Assembly (NCBI GenBank): GCA_020633415.1
Contig: JACKDQ010000003.1
Span: 356,040-420,039, forward strand
Length of the DNA stretch: 64,000 bases
Direction of reading: 5' to 3'
Source of the DNA: Deltaproteobacteria bacterium
GTDB taxonomy: Bacteria; Myxococcota_A; Polyangia; GCA-2747355
Below the pieces are notes generated by a model, which saw only the letters and a list, made by a program, of their open reading frames with translations, was not told the origin of the DNA and did no database searches. Within the stretch, counting starts at the first letter, position 1. The number at the start of each line of letters is the position of its first letter. The translations under genes were made by a program, and so were the position numbers. Positions 53,261 to 63,293 of this stretch are shown piece by piece.

Positions 53261-56200
53261 CTACTCGTCGTCGATCGGTTCGGCCTGACGCAACGCCAAG
53301 GCAAAGGACGGCGACGCGGCGAAGGCGATCAGTTCAGCCAGCCACGGCACGGCAGCGATTTGCTGATCAAGATCTTCACTGCGGGAGACGACCTGCGGCT
53401 TGGCAACCTCGGGCGACATGCGATGCAGTGCTCGCATGACCTGGCGCAGGTCAGGACCGGCCAGCAGGCCGACGCGCAGTGCGGTCTGCTGGATGCCATG
53501 CCAGAGGCGTTGGCCGAGCAGCCGCGGATCATCGTCCGCTAGCTCGGCCAAGCGATCCCGCCAGCGCGAGCGCGTCTCGTCGTCGAGACCGTCGCGCAGT
53601 CGCGTCTCCAATGCTGGATCACCTTCCACCTGGCCAAGCTCAAGAACGTTCCACAGCGACGGCACAACCTTGTCTCGCAGGTCGGCAGATGTTGTGGCAA
53701 GGATGCGGTACTCGGGGCGCGCCATCTCGGCAGCGAAGGCGATAAAAAACGCCACCTCGGCGTGGAGTAGATGCTGAAGCACAGTGGTCGACGCCACGAC
53801 GATCGGTCCGTCGCTGTCCGCCGAGACAAGCCAGGGATGCTCGTCGTCCTTGGCCCGGTAAAGGCGTGCGCCGTCAATGCCTGCGGCGTTGGCGACTCGC
53901 TCGAAGAGGCTGCCGTGGTTGGTGCCTGAACCGACGAGAACAACGGAGGCGGCAGGATCATTGAGCGGTACTTCGCGCAACGCGCCAACCCGCTGTGACA
54001 CCTCGGCGATCACATCGGCCAGGGCTCCCTTTGCATCCGGATGGTGGAGCAGTTGATAGACCGGCGCATCGGCATCGCCAGCGCTCAGTGGCGCTGGTTG
54101 TTCGTAGTCCTTACGCATCGCGATCAGCTGGCTCTTCAAGTCGCGGTCGACATAGCCGACGCCGAGCAACGGCGAGAGCAGACACCAAGCACGTGCTGGT
54201 TGCTTCTCGAGGATCGACTGTCCCAGCTCGGTCAGCGGATCGATCCAGGGAGGTCCGACGGAGACTAACTGCCCGAGCGCGTCGAGATACGCCGGGGAAT
54301 GGTCGCCGTCGGCGCGATAGAGCTCGACCAGCCGCTCGACCCACGGTCGCGTTGGCTTGATCGCCACGGCGCGACGGATACACTCGGCGGCCTTCTCTGG
54401 TCGCTCGACATGCTTGCCGTAGATCTCTGCGAGGCGCTCGAGTGCAGCCAGTCGCTGGGGCGTTTCTCCGCTCTCCGCGCTGGCCTCCAGCAATTCGATC
54501 ACCTGCGACCACTCTTGGCAGCGGGTCAACAGCGCGACCAAAGCCTGCCGTGGGGCCGCGCGACTGGGGTCGTAGCTCAGCGCCATGTCGTATGCGGCGA
54601 TTGCTTGACGCTCGTGCTCTTCGGTTGCTTCGAGAAGCTGGCCGCGCATATGCCAGAGGGTGGCCAGCTCTGCCGACTTCGTCGCGCCAGCTGAAAGCTC
54701 CTCAATGATCTGCAGTCCGGCAGTTGCGTTGCCGTCGGCAACATAGCGCTCAAGCAGTTTCCAGCTTAGCGTGGCATCTTGCAGTCCTTCGGCGGCGGCA
54801 CATTCATAGCAGGCCGTTGCTTCGTCTTCGGCCTTGAGGCCCTCTTCCCAGAGGGATCCCAAACGGAAGTAGAAATCGGCTCGCTTGGCCGGAGCGTTTT
54901 CGGCGACCAATGCGCGTAGCTGGTAGTCGATCGCCGGAACGAAGCGCTGCATTTCCGCCATCAGCTCAGCTGCTGCAACCAGCGCCGCTCCGTCGAGTGG
55001 TCGCTGATCGAGCGCTCGATCGAAGCTCTCGCCAGCCTGCAGCAGATTTCCACTCTGACGGGCAGCGATGCCCCGCGCCACGTATAGCGAGGCGCGTTGC
55101 TCACTGCGCAGCTGATCAGCGTCAACGCGGTCGAGTACGACGCAAGCCAGCGCGCCCTGGCCGACATCCACGTGTTGCCAGCCCATCTCTAGGGCTGCCG
55201 GGGCAAACGTTGGGTCGTGCTGATAGGCGAAGCGGTAGAAGACCTCGCCGGCCGCTGGTTGGTCTGCCGCGCGCGCTCGATCGCCCAAGGCACAGAGCAT
55301 CGCGGCTTCCCGGCCAGCATTTTCGACGCGCTGTGGCGTTAAATATTCGTGCACGCGCCAGGCATTGAGCGCTGACCGGCAGGCCTGCTGGGTATCACCT
55401 GCCGCGCTGTAACAGGCGGATAGACCGGACCAGGCACGCTCGTTGGTCGGGTCTATCGCCGTCGCCCGACGCAGGTACTCGAAGGCGCGAGCGCCCTCGG
55501 CAGTATTCGCCAGGTCGCAAAGTAGCTGGGCGCGCTCGGCGTTGGTTTGCCCACCCGCCGCGTCCTCAGGAACCAGGCTGGCTTGAGGGCGGCGGGTCTT
55601 GAGCTGTCGCGCCACGGCACGCAACGCGGCGGTTGCCGGTTCGTTGGCGGGGTCGAGGACGAGCGCCTCGCGGTACAGCGAGACCGTTCGCTCTGCTGGC
55701 ATTCCCGCGCTCTCGCAGACTTCGGCCAAGTGACAGAGCACAAGAGCCGCCTCGGCGCTGGGCAGAAGCGTCGACTGTTTGATGCGTAGATCGACGTACG
55801 CGTCGAGTTCGCCCGCCTCAAACGCTTCGTGGGCGAGCGCGATGATCGCCGCTTCGTCAGCCTGATCGGCAAGCTGCTGATAGATCGCCCGAGCGTCAGC
55901 GGATCGATCTAGGTGGTGCCTGAGTAGACGGGCCAGCGGGTGTTGCCAGAGCGGTTGGATCGCACTGTCGGCTTGCCGCTGGGCATCCTGCTGCAACTTG
56001 AGGACTTCAAGGTGGGCGCCACAGCGACAGAGCAAGTGGGTGTACTCAGCGATTACAGCCGGCGCCGTGCAGCCGTCGGCGAGCGCATGCTCGTAGGCGC
56101 GGCGGACGACTTGGGCGTCGAGCTCGCTGCTGTGCTGACGGGCGACATCAAGTCCGCGGCGAACGTACGTCGAGCGCAGTTGATCACTGCGGTCGATGAC

Positions 56201-59200
56201 GCTAATCCGACTGTTGAGCAGCTCCAAGACGCCCGCGTGGTCACCCCGTCGCTCAAGTGCGTCGAGTAGCGGATCGAACACAGATGCGTCGACCCCTTCG
56301 CTGTTGACCAGCTCGGCCAGCGTTGCGACCGCTCGCATTGCCCCATCGGGCTGCTCGCGTTGGGCCTTGGCGATGGCGATTCGCAGTTCTGGTCTTTGCG
56401 ACTCGTCTGCACGTTCAAGGCGCAGCACCAGCACGCGCTCGCGAAGTTGCGGGTCATTGATCCTGTCGGCGATCGATGCCAACCCGTCGAGCGCTGCGTC
56501 GGCTGTGCTATCACTGGCCAGGGCCGATTCGAAGGCGGCAACGGCGCGCTCAACGTCGCCCAGATGCTCGGCGGCGAGATGGGCGATCTCCAGCGCCTGC
56601 TCGGCCGGCGGGCTTTCCGCTAGATCTGCACGGCGCTCGAGCAGGTCGGTTAGCTGCGACCAGCGCTCTTGACGTCGACACCAGGAGATCAGCGCGTCGA
56701 GACTGTCTCGATCGTCGGGGCGCATCCGCCAGATCCAGCGCCAGGCATCGACACTCTGAGATGCTTCGTCGATTACGTCAGAAATTCGGGCAACGCGCCG
56801 CAATAGTTCCGCGCGTATGTCGCTGTCCTGGCAGGTGGCAGCCGCCATGCGAAGTGCCATCGCCAGACGGCTCTCTGCAGCGATGCGCTTGGCTAGTCGT
56901 TCGGCACTGTCGATTCGCTCGGTCGAGGGCGAGAGGATCAAACTGCGACAATAAAGCTCGAGCGCTCGCTCAGCATCGTCGTTCTTCTCGAGGTAAAGAT
57001 CGGCAAGATTTGCTAGGGCTTCAGCGTCAGCGGCGTCGGTGTTCGCCTCGAAAATCGGCAGTAGCCATGGCCACTGATTTAGCGTGTCTGCCCATTGCTC
57101 GATGCGGCGGCGCAGCGCTTGATCGCCCGGCAGCAGCCTGTAGATCGTCGCGGCCAAGTCGAAGGCTTGTTTGGGTTGCTGCCGCCGATCAGCGGCAAGA
57201 TCGACGCGTCGACGTAGTAGCTCAAGACGACGCTGTGGATCGTCGCTGCGCTCGGCCAGCTCTGCATAAGCGGCATCGAGATGCGACCAGAAGTTGTGCT
57301 CGCCGGCGCGGCGCTCCAATTCGCCGATCGCCTGTTGGTCGGCGGGATCTAGCTCGAGACGGCGGCGATGTTCCAAAAAGGCGCGTAGCGGCGCCTGCAG
57401 CTGCTCTTCGCAGATCTGCGCACGGTCGACCAATGCTTGTCGACGCACTTCCAAAGGGTGAGCGCTGTCGGCTTGTCGCTCGAGGAGCGCCAGCATGTCC
57501 TCGTGACGTCCAGCGGCGGCGGTCAGCCGGCGTAGCTCGCCGAGTTCGGCATCGCCAAGCGTTGTTGAAAATAGCTGACTCTGACGCGTCAAAAAGGCGC
57601 GCTGAACGCTGTCGAGTTTGCTCTCATAGGTAGCAGCCAAACGCGAAATCAACGCGGCACGCGCTTCGCCTTCAACGCGTGCACTGAGCTGGACCAGAAG
57701 CAGGGCGTAGTCCTCCCATGCATCGGCCTCAGCTGCCGCTCGCTCGAGTTGAGCAAGTAGCTCCGCTTCGACGCCGACCAGCAGCACCAACCGCCTGAGC
57801 TGCAGCATTCGCTCGAGTGGTTCGAGTCCTTCGAGTACGGCCAAGTGGCGCGCAACATACTCTCCGGGCTGCTCGGGGTTTGGGCCGATTTGTTCGAGTA
57901 GCGATCGCGCCCGGCCACGTTCGCCGGCCTCGCGATAGATGTCAACGAGCACAGTTGCTGCCGACTCATCGTTGGGCGACCAGCTGAGCACGCGTTCAAA
58001 GGAGGCCGCTGCGGCTCTTGGGTTGCCTGCATCGAGCCAAAGGCGCCCGACGGAGCGCGCCAGTTCTGTGCGCGTGCTTGGGTCAGCACAGAGAATCCGC
58101 CGCTCGAGCACCGCGATCTGATGATGTGTTTGACCGAGCGCCTCGTAGTGGCGTTCGAGGGCTGCCAGTGCTTGTTCGTCAGTTGGCGTATAGTCCAGAA
58201 CGCGCAGCCAGGCGGTTACCGCCTGTGCGTGGTCGTCGATATGCTCCTCGATATTGTGCGCCGCGTAGCGTGCGACCCGCTGGGCCTGCTCGATTTCGTC
58301 GGCGGCTGCTAGTTGGTCCTGCAGCAGCGTGTCGATCGCGGTGTAGTCGGCGCGGGATTTGTAGTGCTTGAGTAGAGCGTCGAACGCCGCGCTATCGTGT
58401 GGGTCTAGCGCAAGGACCTCCTGCCAGCGTTCGACGGCCTGGCCAACGTCGCCAGTCTCCTTCGCATAGCGGGCTAGCTGGTGTAGCAGCGGGACCCGTT
58501 GAGCTGATCGATCCACCAGGCGCAGCTGACGTTCGACGGCTGCTATCGCCGACGGCAAGTCACCGCCTTGTTCGTGTAGCCGCTGGAGTTCCTGTGCTGG
58601 CAGCGCATCGCCAGGAGCGATCGCCGACACACTTGACCAAAGTTCGATCGCCAGCGTTGTTGCCGTTGGATCTTTTGACGCGATTTGTGCGGCCTCACGC
58701 AAACCGTCGAGTCTGCCTTGCGCGTCCTCGCAGCTGTCGGCACGCGCTGCAATAATCTCGGCCAATGCGCCATACCGTTGTTTGCGCCGCAAATACTCGG
58801 ATTGCCGTGCGGCAGCCTGCGGGTCTTGCGGGTCATCGCTGAGCAGCGCGCCATAGGCCGAGGCTGCGGCGTCGTATTGTTCGGCGTCCCAAAGCGCGTC
58901 GCCGACACGACGGAGTAGGTCGAGATCGGTTCGCTCGAGAAGTGTTTTCTTGGCGATCTGATTGCCGATGGCGGCGATCGCTGACCAATCTTTCCGTCGG
59001 CGATGTACTTCGACGCGCTGATACGCAACCAGCGGGTCGGCGTCATCCAGCTGCTGCAGCGTGCTGGCCGCCCGATCTGGTGTGTCGAGCTGCAAACTTA
59101 CCGCGATCAACTCTCGCAAAGCGAGTTGTCGATGGCTGCCATCTTGCGTGCTGGCCCGTTGCTCGATTAGGTTGGCAAGGTCCTCCCAGCGTTGACCTCG

Positions 59201-60457
59201 ACGATAGGCGTGGGCCAACTCTCGCATCACCCGCTGCGGAGCATCTCCGGCTTGCCAAAGGGCCTCCCAGACGGAGATCGCCTGACCAACGTCGCCGAGA
59301 TCATCTTCGGCGATGCGCGCGGCCTGCTCGGCGAGCGCTAGACGCTCAGCGGGCTCCCAGCTCTGCTGTGCAGCGCGCGCCAAGACTTCGACGCGAGCAG
59401 CGTGATCGCCGCGGCGCTCATAGATCGCGCAGAGTGCGTCGCGTGCCTCTTTGTTGGCGACATCTTGTTCGACCAGCGTGCGCCAGGCTTGCTCGGCGCG
59501 AATGGGATCGTCGAGGCGGGTGTCGTATAGCCGCGCCAAATTCGACAGCATGCCGGCGCGGACCGCTGTGCTGAGATAGCGCGCATGGGTGAGCGCATAC
59601 CCGGTGGTCGCCGCCAAATCCCGCCAGTGCTCCGCTTGGGCAAGCTTGGCGTAGTGCCGTTGAAAAGCCTCCAATGACAAAAGCCAGTCCGCATCGACCG
59701 GGACTGGGTGGTCAAGAGGCAGTAGATCGAGCTTGAGCGCCTCCGCCGGCTCGCCCACCGTCGCCAGCGCGGGCGCTGCGATCGGCTGTGCCGAGACAAT
59801 TGGCGGTGCATTGACGGCTTTGCTTGCCGCTGAAGGTGAGACCTTAACATCGCCCGTGGCGATCGTTGCCGCCAATAAATGGGGCGGAATTTCGACGTCG
59901 CCGGTGACGACGGTCGCGGCGACTAGCTCTTTAGGGATTTCGACGTCGCCCGTGGCGATCGAGGCAGCGATCAAATCAGCGGAGTTGCCGGGCACTTTGG
60001 TCTGATCGCTGAACACATCGGCGTCTTCATCGTCCGACACCAAGGACTCGAAGGGGCGATTGTCGGTGTTCGCGACGTCTTCGGATGCACCAGCTTCGAT
60101 CAGCTCGCCGTTCTTGCCGAGGCGTGGCCCTAGGGAACCAAACGGCATGTTGTCGGTTCCCGAGCTGGTGTTTTCCAGCAGCTGTTCGGCTGCCGCATCG
60201 CTATCAGCCTCTGCGCCACTCGCAAACAGTGGCTCCTCCCAACCGTCATCTGGCGGTGGTGGCGGCCCTGCGGTGGGCCACAATGCGTCGATCGCACCAT
60301 CGGGCAATATCGCTGCCGCGGTTTCCTCTTCAAAGGGGTTTCCCTCCTCGTCGCCGATGTCGGCACCGAGATTGGTCTCCCAGTCGCTCAAGTCAGCATC
60401 CGCGAAGGTTGCTGGGTTGAGAATCTCGACTTCGCTAGTGCTATTCTTCCCGGCCAT
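53261..60457 (-). CDS. Giant TPR-type repeat protein
   Basis: A 2398-residue protein, the largest in the window, starting at ATG 60457 with GGGGGAG upstream. The first ~220 residues are disordered and acidic, with PPPPPDDGWEEP, two copies of TDNxPFxSL, and three 16-residue tandem repeats. From about 260 on, the protein is a continuous array of helical tetratricopeptide-like units (for example DDPIRAEQAWRTLVEQD, ALDPHDSAAFDALLKHY), many with the W-L-G-Y-A-F-A-P pattern. The last ~280 residues are a globular domain (VVLVGSGTNHGSLFERVA). No signal peptide or membrane segment is seen, so it is probably a cytoplasmic scaffold. No enzyme domain was recognised. The sole gene on its transcript as far as visible. 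Confidence 0.85.
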   Translation of the reverse strand: MAGKNSTSEVEILNPATFADADLSDWETNLGADIGDEEGNPFEEETAAAILPDGAIDALWPTAGPPPPPDDGWEEPLFASGAEADSDAAAEQLLENTSSGTDNMPFGSLGPRLGKNGELIEAGASEDVANTDNRPFESLVSDDEDADVFSDQTKVPGNSADLIAASIATGDVEIPKELVAATVVTGDVEIPPHLLAATIATGDVKVSPSAASKAVNAPPIVSAQPIAAPALATVGEPAEALKLDLLPLDHPVPVDADWLLSLEAFQRHYAKLAQAEHWRDLAATTGYALTHARYLSTAVRAGMLSNLARLYDTRLDDPIRAEQAWRTLVEQDVANKEARDALCAIYERRGDHAARVEVLARAAQQSWEPAERLALAEQAARIAEDDLGDVGQAISVWEALWQAGDAPQRVMRELAHAYRRGQRWEDLANLIEQRASTQDGSHRQLALRELIAVSLQLDTPDRAASTLQQLDDADPLVAYQRVEVHRRRKDWSAIAAIGNQIAKKTLLERTDLDLLRRVGDALWDAEQYDAAASAYGALLSDDPQDPQAAARQSEYLRRKQRYGALAEIIAARADSCEDAQGRLDGLREAAQIASKDPTATTLAIELWSSVSAIAPGDALPAQELQRLHEQGGDLPSAIAAVERQLRLVDRSAQRVPLLHQLARYAKETGDVGQAVERWQEVLALDPHDSAAFDALLKHYKSRADYTAIDTLLQDQLAAADEIEQAQRVARYAAHNIEEHIDDHAQAVTAWLRVLDYTPTDEQALAALERHYEALGQTHHQIAVLERRILCADPSTRTELARSVGRLWLDAGNPRAAAASFERVLSWSPNDESAATVLVDIYREAGERGRARSLLEQIGPNPEQPGEYVARHLAVLEGLEPLERMLQLRRLVLLVGVEAELLAQLERAAAEADAWEDYALLLVQLSARVEGEARAALISRLAATYESKLDSVQRAFLTRQSQLFSTTLGDAELGELRRLTAAAGRHEDMLALLERQADSAHPLEVRRQALVDRAQICEEQLQAPLRAFLEHRRRLELDPADQQAIGELERRAGEHNFWSHLDAAYAELAERSDDPQRRLELLRRRVDLAADRRQQPKQAFDLAATIYRLLPGDQALRRRIEQWADTLNQWPWLLPIFEANTDAADAEALANLADLYLEKNDDAERALELYCRSLILSPSTERIDSAERLAKRIAAESRLAMALRMAAATCQDSDIRAELLRRVARISDVIDEASQSVDAWRWIWRMRPDDRDSLDALISWCRRQERWSQLTDLLERRADLAESPPAEQALEIAHLAAEHLGDVERAVAAFESALASDSTADAALDGLASIADRINDPQLRERVLVLRLERADESQRPELRIAIAKAQREQPDGAMRAVATLAELVNSEGVDASVFDPLLDALERRGDHAGVLELLNSRISVIDRSDQLRSTYVRRGLDVARQHSSELDAQVVRRAYEHALADGCTAPAVIAEYTHLLCRCGAHLEVLKLQQDAQRQADSAIQPLWQHPLARLLRHHLDRSADARAIYQQLADQADEAAIIALAHEAFEAGELDAYVDLRIKQSTLLPSAEAALVLCHLAEVCESAGMPAERTVSLYREALVLDPANEPATAALRAVARQLKTRRPQASLVPEDAAGGQTNAERAQLLCDLANTAEGARAFEYLRRATAIDPTNERAWSGLSACYSAAGDTQQACRSALNAWRVHEYLTPQRVENAGREAAMLCALGDRARAADQPAAGEVFYRFAYQHDPTFAPAALEMGWQHVDVGQGALACVVLDRVDADQLRSEQRASLYVARGIAARQSGNLLQAGESFDRALDQRPLDGAALVAAAELMAEMQRFVPAIDYQLRALVAENAPAKRADFYFRLGSLWEEGLKAEDEATACYECAAAEGLQDATLSWKLLERYVADGNATAGLQIIEELSAGATKSAELATLWHMRGQLLEATEEHERQAIAAYDMALSYDPSRAAPRQALVALLTRCQEWSQVIELLEASAESGETPQRLAALERLAEIYGKHVERPEKAAECIRRAVAIKPTRPWVERLVELYRADGDHSPAYLDALGQLVSVGPPWIDPLTELGQSILEKQPARAWCLLSPLLGVGYVDRDLKSQLIAMRKDYEQPAPLSAGDADAPVYQLLHHPDAKGALADVIAEVSQRVGALREVPLNDPAASVVLVGSGTNHGSLFERVANAAGIDGARLYRAKDDEHPWLVSADSDGPIVVASTTVLQHLLHAEVAFFIAFAAEMARPEYRILATTSADLRDKVVPSLWNVLELGQVEGDPALETRLRDGLDDETRSRWRDRLAELADDDPRLLGQRLWHGIQQTALRVGLLAGPDLRQVMRALHRMSPEVAKPQVVSRSEDLDQQIAAVPWLAELIAFAASPSFALALRQAEPIDDE
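59831..59974 (-). repeat. Three 48-base coding repeats in the TPR gene
   Basis: Three in-frame 48-base units encode LIAASIATGDVEIPKE, LVAATVVTGDVEIPPH and LLAATIATGDVKVSPS. The core TGDVEIP is invariant in the first two. DNA identity is high in the part encoding GDVEI. Likely recent tandem duplication under protein-level selection. Confidence 0.75.
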
Positions 60458-60657
60458 TAAGCTCCCCCGATGTCCTGCCGCACGGTACGCGAGGACGATG
60501 AGCGACATACAAAACGCCGCTTCTCGTATCGTCTAAAGTCGGCCAAGATTGACCCGCGAATGTCCGGCAGCGGCGGATCTGGAAACGGATTTTTGGGTGC
60601 GTTCGAAAGGCTGCCATTTATCGGGACGATCGGCGCGAAGCCGACGTAAGAGGAGCC

Positions 60658-61566
60658 ATGGCGAGGCTGCTTAAGTGCCCCAACTGTGGCGCGCCCCACA
60701 ACGATATCGGCACAGAATCCTCACATTCAGCGCGGCGCTATCAGTGCACGTTTTGCGGCACACAGTTCAGCGAAACGGTTAAACCGTTCACTGCTACGCC
60801 TCAACCTGAGGCTGTTCCTCCGCGCGAGCGCCCGACACGGCTATGGCCATGGATCCTGGCGGGCGGGGTATTCGTGATGTTGATGGGGCTAATCGCTGTG
60901 TGGATGATCGTCGGAGATACATCCAGCTCGTCGCGCCGCCGATCGGCGCGATCAACGTCGTTCGCTCCGCTGGCGCGGCCGTTGCGTGGTCAGGCCAAGG
61001 CCCGTTTTGCCTACCATCGAACGGTGCGCAAGCTGAGCAGCGACTACGTCTACGGTCAGGTAACAAACACCGGCAAGGTGCCGATCGCCAACCCGCGTAT
61101 CACGGTCGTGCTCTACGACGAGGCCGGCAAAGAGATTACCAGCAAGAGTGGTTTCTCACACTACGACAGCTTGGCCCCCGGCCAGACCGCCCCAGTAACC
61201 GTGTTGCTCTATCGTACACCGCCCTACGCTCGTCTGGGTTTCGAGGTCACCGCACGACCCAAGGACGGATTCTTACGCGGAGCAAAAGGGCTGCGCGTTG
61301 TCCAGCATCAGCCGCGGCCTGCCGATTACGGTACCGGTTGGCGCCTGAGTGGGAAGATCGAAAACAGCGGCCGGGACGATGCCCGATTCGTCAAGGTACT
61401 TGGACTCGGCTATGACGCCAACGATAAGTTGGCCTGCACGGCGTTTAGCTACGCGAGCAAGACCCAGCTTTCGCCAGGCGATAGTGCGCGCTATGAGTTT
61501 CAGCTGCTCTGTCCGCGGGACGTTGCGCGCTACGAGATCGTTGCGCTCGGTCGCCGCGCGCGATAG
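60658..61566 (+). CDS. Zinc-ribbon membrane protein with FxLYD-like domain
   Basis: A 302-residue protein. A zinc ribbon at the N-terminus (KCPNCGAPH and YQCTFCGTQF), a short linker, and one membrane segment (WILAGGVFVMLMGLIAVWMI) put the ribbon inside and the rest outside. The outer part has two FxLYD-like beta domains (YVYGQVTNTGKVPIANP and RLSGKIENSGRDDARFVKV). GAGGAG precedes the ATG. The gene is divergent from the TPR gene; a shared promoter region of 200 bases lies between. Function unknown. Confidence 0.75.
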   Translation: MARLLKCPNCGAPHNDIGTESSHSARRYQCTFCGTQFSETVKPFTATPQPEAVPPRERPTRLWPWILAGGVFVMLMGLIAVWMIVGDTSSSSRRRSARSTSFAPLARPLRGQAKARFAYHRTVRKLSSDYVYGQVTNTGKVPIANPRITVVLYDEAGKEITSKSGFSHYDSLAPGQTAPVTVLLYRTPPYARLGFEVTARPKDGFLRGAKGLRVVQHQPRPADYGTGWRLSGKIENSGRDDARFVKVLGLGYDANDKLACTAFSYASKTQLSPGDSARYEFQLLCPRDVARYEIVALGRRAR

Positions 61567-61583
61567 CTGCTCAAGACAACAAC

Positions 61584-61919
61584 CTACCAGCAATCGACGC
61601 CGAGCAAGTCCTCCATGAAGGCCTGGCAGCTGGTGATGCCTTGGCTCGGGTAGGCGCAGTCGTCACAATAGCCGCCATTTAGGTTGTCGACCAAACAATC
61701 CGAACAATGGTCGAGCGCGAGCTGGTCGTTGATCGACAGGTTGTAGTAGTTGTCCTCGCAGCTCCAGGTTGGCGTGCAGCTCCCCGTACAGCTTCTTTGA
61801 AAGGCTGCGTAGTTGTCGCAGGTCACCGCACCGTCGTCCCCCAAGAAGCAAGCCCCCGCGCCCAAACTTGCGACGATCAGCGCCGCACACAGCGGAAGAA
61901 GTCGGAACTGCTTGAGCAT
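61584..61919 (-). CDS. Small Cys-rich lipoprotein
   Basis: A 111-residue lipoprotein with signal SLGAGAC and 12 or so cysteines in the mature part (CTGSCTPTWSC, CSDC, CDDC). Several lie in C-x2-C pairs. GGAGG upstream of ATG 61919, after an A-rich stretch, marks the start. Likely a stable surface protein; function unknown. Confidence 0.72.
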   Translation of the reverse strand: MLKQFRLLPLCAALIVASLGAGACFLGDDGAVTCDNYAAFQRSCTGSCTPTWSCEDNYYNLSINDQLALDHCSDCLVDNLNGGYCDDCAYPSQGITSCQAFMEDLLGVDCW

Positions 61920-62088
61920 GGCGTCCTCCAATTTTTTTTGTATGACGCCATTGTACCAACAACACCGAGGAGCTGTCGCGTGCTCTGGTCACGCCGTGAA
62001 AATGCCGTGACCCTCTGTGTGCGCCTGCTCCTACCGGCTTGAAAAGCTCAATCTGAGCGCTCATGCTCAACGGTCCACACGGAGTAAC

Positions 62089-62400
62089 GTGGGCAAATCA
62101 TCTCAGCTCTTGCTGTTTGTTAGGTTCAAGTCTTCGCTTAGCACCGAGGAGCTGACGCGACGTTGCAAAGAACGGCTACCGAGCTTTCGGGCGCTCGACG
62201 GCTTGCTGCAGAAGTACTATGTCCACGATCCGCAGAGCGGCGAGTGGGGCGGCGTCTATATCTGGGAGTCGCAAGCGGCGCTCGAAGCCTACCGCGGCAG
62301 TGAGTTATGTCACAGCATCGCCGATGCTTATCAAGTGATCGGCGCGCCGCGCATCGAGGTTTGCATGATCGCCGAATACCTGCGCCCGACGGAGCAGTAG
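62089..62400 (+). CDS. YdhR/antibiotic-monooxygenase-like small protein
   Basis: About 103 residues from GTG 62089, with CGGAG upstream. The pattern SFRALDGLLQKYYVHDP, then GGVYIWESQAALEAY, matches the dimeric alpha+beta barrel of YdhR-like putative monooxygenases. These proteins are small, cytoplasmic and of uncertain substrate. No oxygenase partner is adjacent. Confidence 0.65.
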   Translation: MGKSSQLLLFVRFKSSLSTEELTRRCKERLPSFRALDGLLQKYYVHDPQSGEWGGVYIWESQAALEAYRGSELCHSIADAYQVIGAPRIEVCMIAEYLRPTEQ

Positions 62401-62412
62401 TGAAACGCTGCG

Positions 62413-63261
62413 CTAGGCAACGAGTGCTTCGCTTACGCGCCACAGCCGCTCTGCGAGGCGCGGGTCATTCACCGCTGCAGCGGGTCTTACTGCTCGGCAA
62501 TCGATGAAGTAGCTGCCGGTAACGCCGCCGATTTTCGGTGAAGAGGCCAAGAAAACGGACGTGCGCGCGCCGCGCTCAGGACTGGCCAAAAATGGTTCGA
62601 CGGTCTTGACGGCCAACCGCAAGTACCACGGCAAACCCCGGGTCAGTCCGCTGCGCACAATGCCTGGATGGAAACAGTTGGCGGTTATCCCGCAGTCGGC
62701 CCAGCGACGGGCGAGCTCAACCGAAAACACCGCTTTGGCCAACGTGGCTTGAGCGGCCGCGCGCAGCGGGCTGTAGTGGCGCTCTCCTTGCAGGTCGTCG
62801 AAATCAATGCGGGCGCGTCGGTGATACTCGCCACTGACGATCACGACCCGTGCGGGCGCGCTTTGGCGTAGTAGCTCGGATAGCTCGCGGATCAGCAAAA
62901 AGCCCGAGAGGTAGTTCACCATTAGGTTGCTCTCCAGCGCGTCGACCGTCAGCTGCCGCCGGTAGAACAACGCACCGGCACAGTGGACGACCACATCGAG
63001 TCGAGCAAAGCGCTGGTTGATCTCTACAGCCGCGCGGCGGACCTCCGCCAATGCCGAGAGGTCAGCGGTCACCAGTTCGATCTGGGCCGCGCCAGTGCGC
63101 TGGATGATCGCTTGGCGCGCCTTTGCGCCGCGAAACTGATCGCGGCAGAGCATGATCACGCGTGCTCCCTGCGCGGCTAGCGCGACACAGCTGGCGTAGC
63201 CGATTCCGGATGTCGCTCCGCTAACCAAGCAAACCTTGTCATTCATGGCGTTGAGAGTCAT
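62413..63261 (-). CDS. Short-chain dehydrogenase/reductase family protein lacking catalytic Tyr and Lys
   Basis: A 282-residue Rossmann protein that matches retinol-dehydrogenase-like SDRs. The cofactor motif SGATSGIG (14-21) is intact; VVHCAG replaces NNAG; Asn116 (VNYLSG) and Ser143 (IVSGEYHRR) are kept. In the active-site helix, the usual YxxxK within RAYGQSKLAN is here RAAAQATLAK, so Tyr169 is Ala and Lys173 is Thr. The fold seems intact, so this may be a non-catalytic or re-purposed member. AGGAGAT precedes ATG 63261. A LysR-type regulator gene lies 32 bases upstream on the same strand. Confidence 0.85.
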   Translation of the reverse strand: MTLNAMNDKVCLVSGATSGIGYASCVALAAQGARVIMLCRDQFRGAKARQAIIQRTGAAQIELVTADLSALAEVRRAAVEINQRFARLDVVVHCAGALFYRRQLTVDALESNLMVNYLSGFLLIRELSELLRQSAPARVVIVSGEYHRRARIDFDDLQGERHYSPLRAAAQATLAKAVFSVELARRWADCGITANCFHPGIVRSGLTRGLPWYLRLAVKTVEPFLASPERGARTSVFLASSPKIGGVTGSYFIDCRAVRPAAAVNDPRLAERLWRVSEALVA

Positions 63262-63293
63262 CTCGCGATCTCCTGGCGCTCGTCGCGCAACGT

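Noticed and set aside
56476..57633. 385-codon plus-strand frame inside the TPR gene
   Set aside because: Arg-rich shadow with no start signal; antisense to a clear repeat protein.
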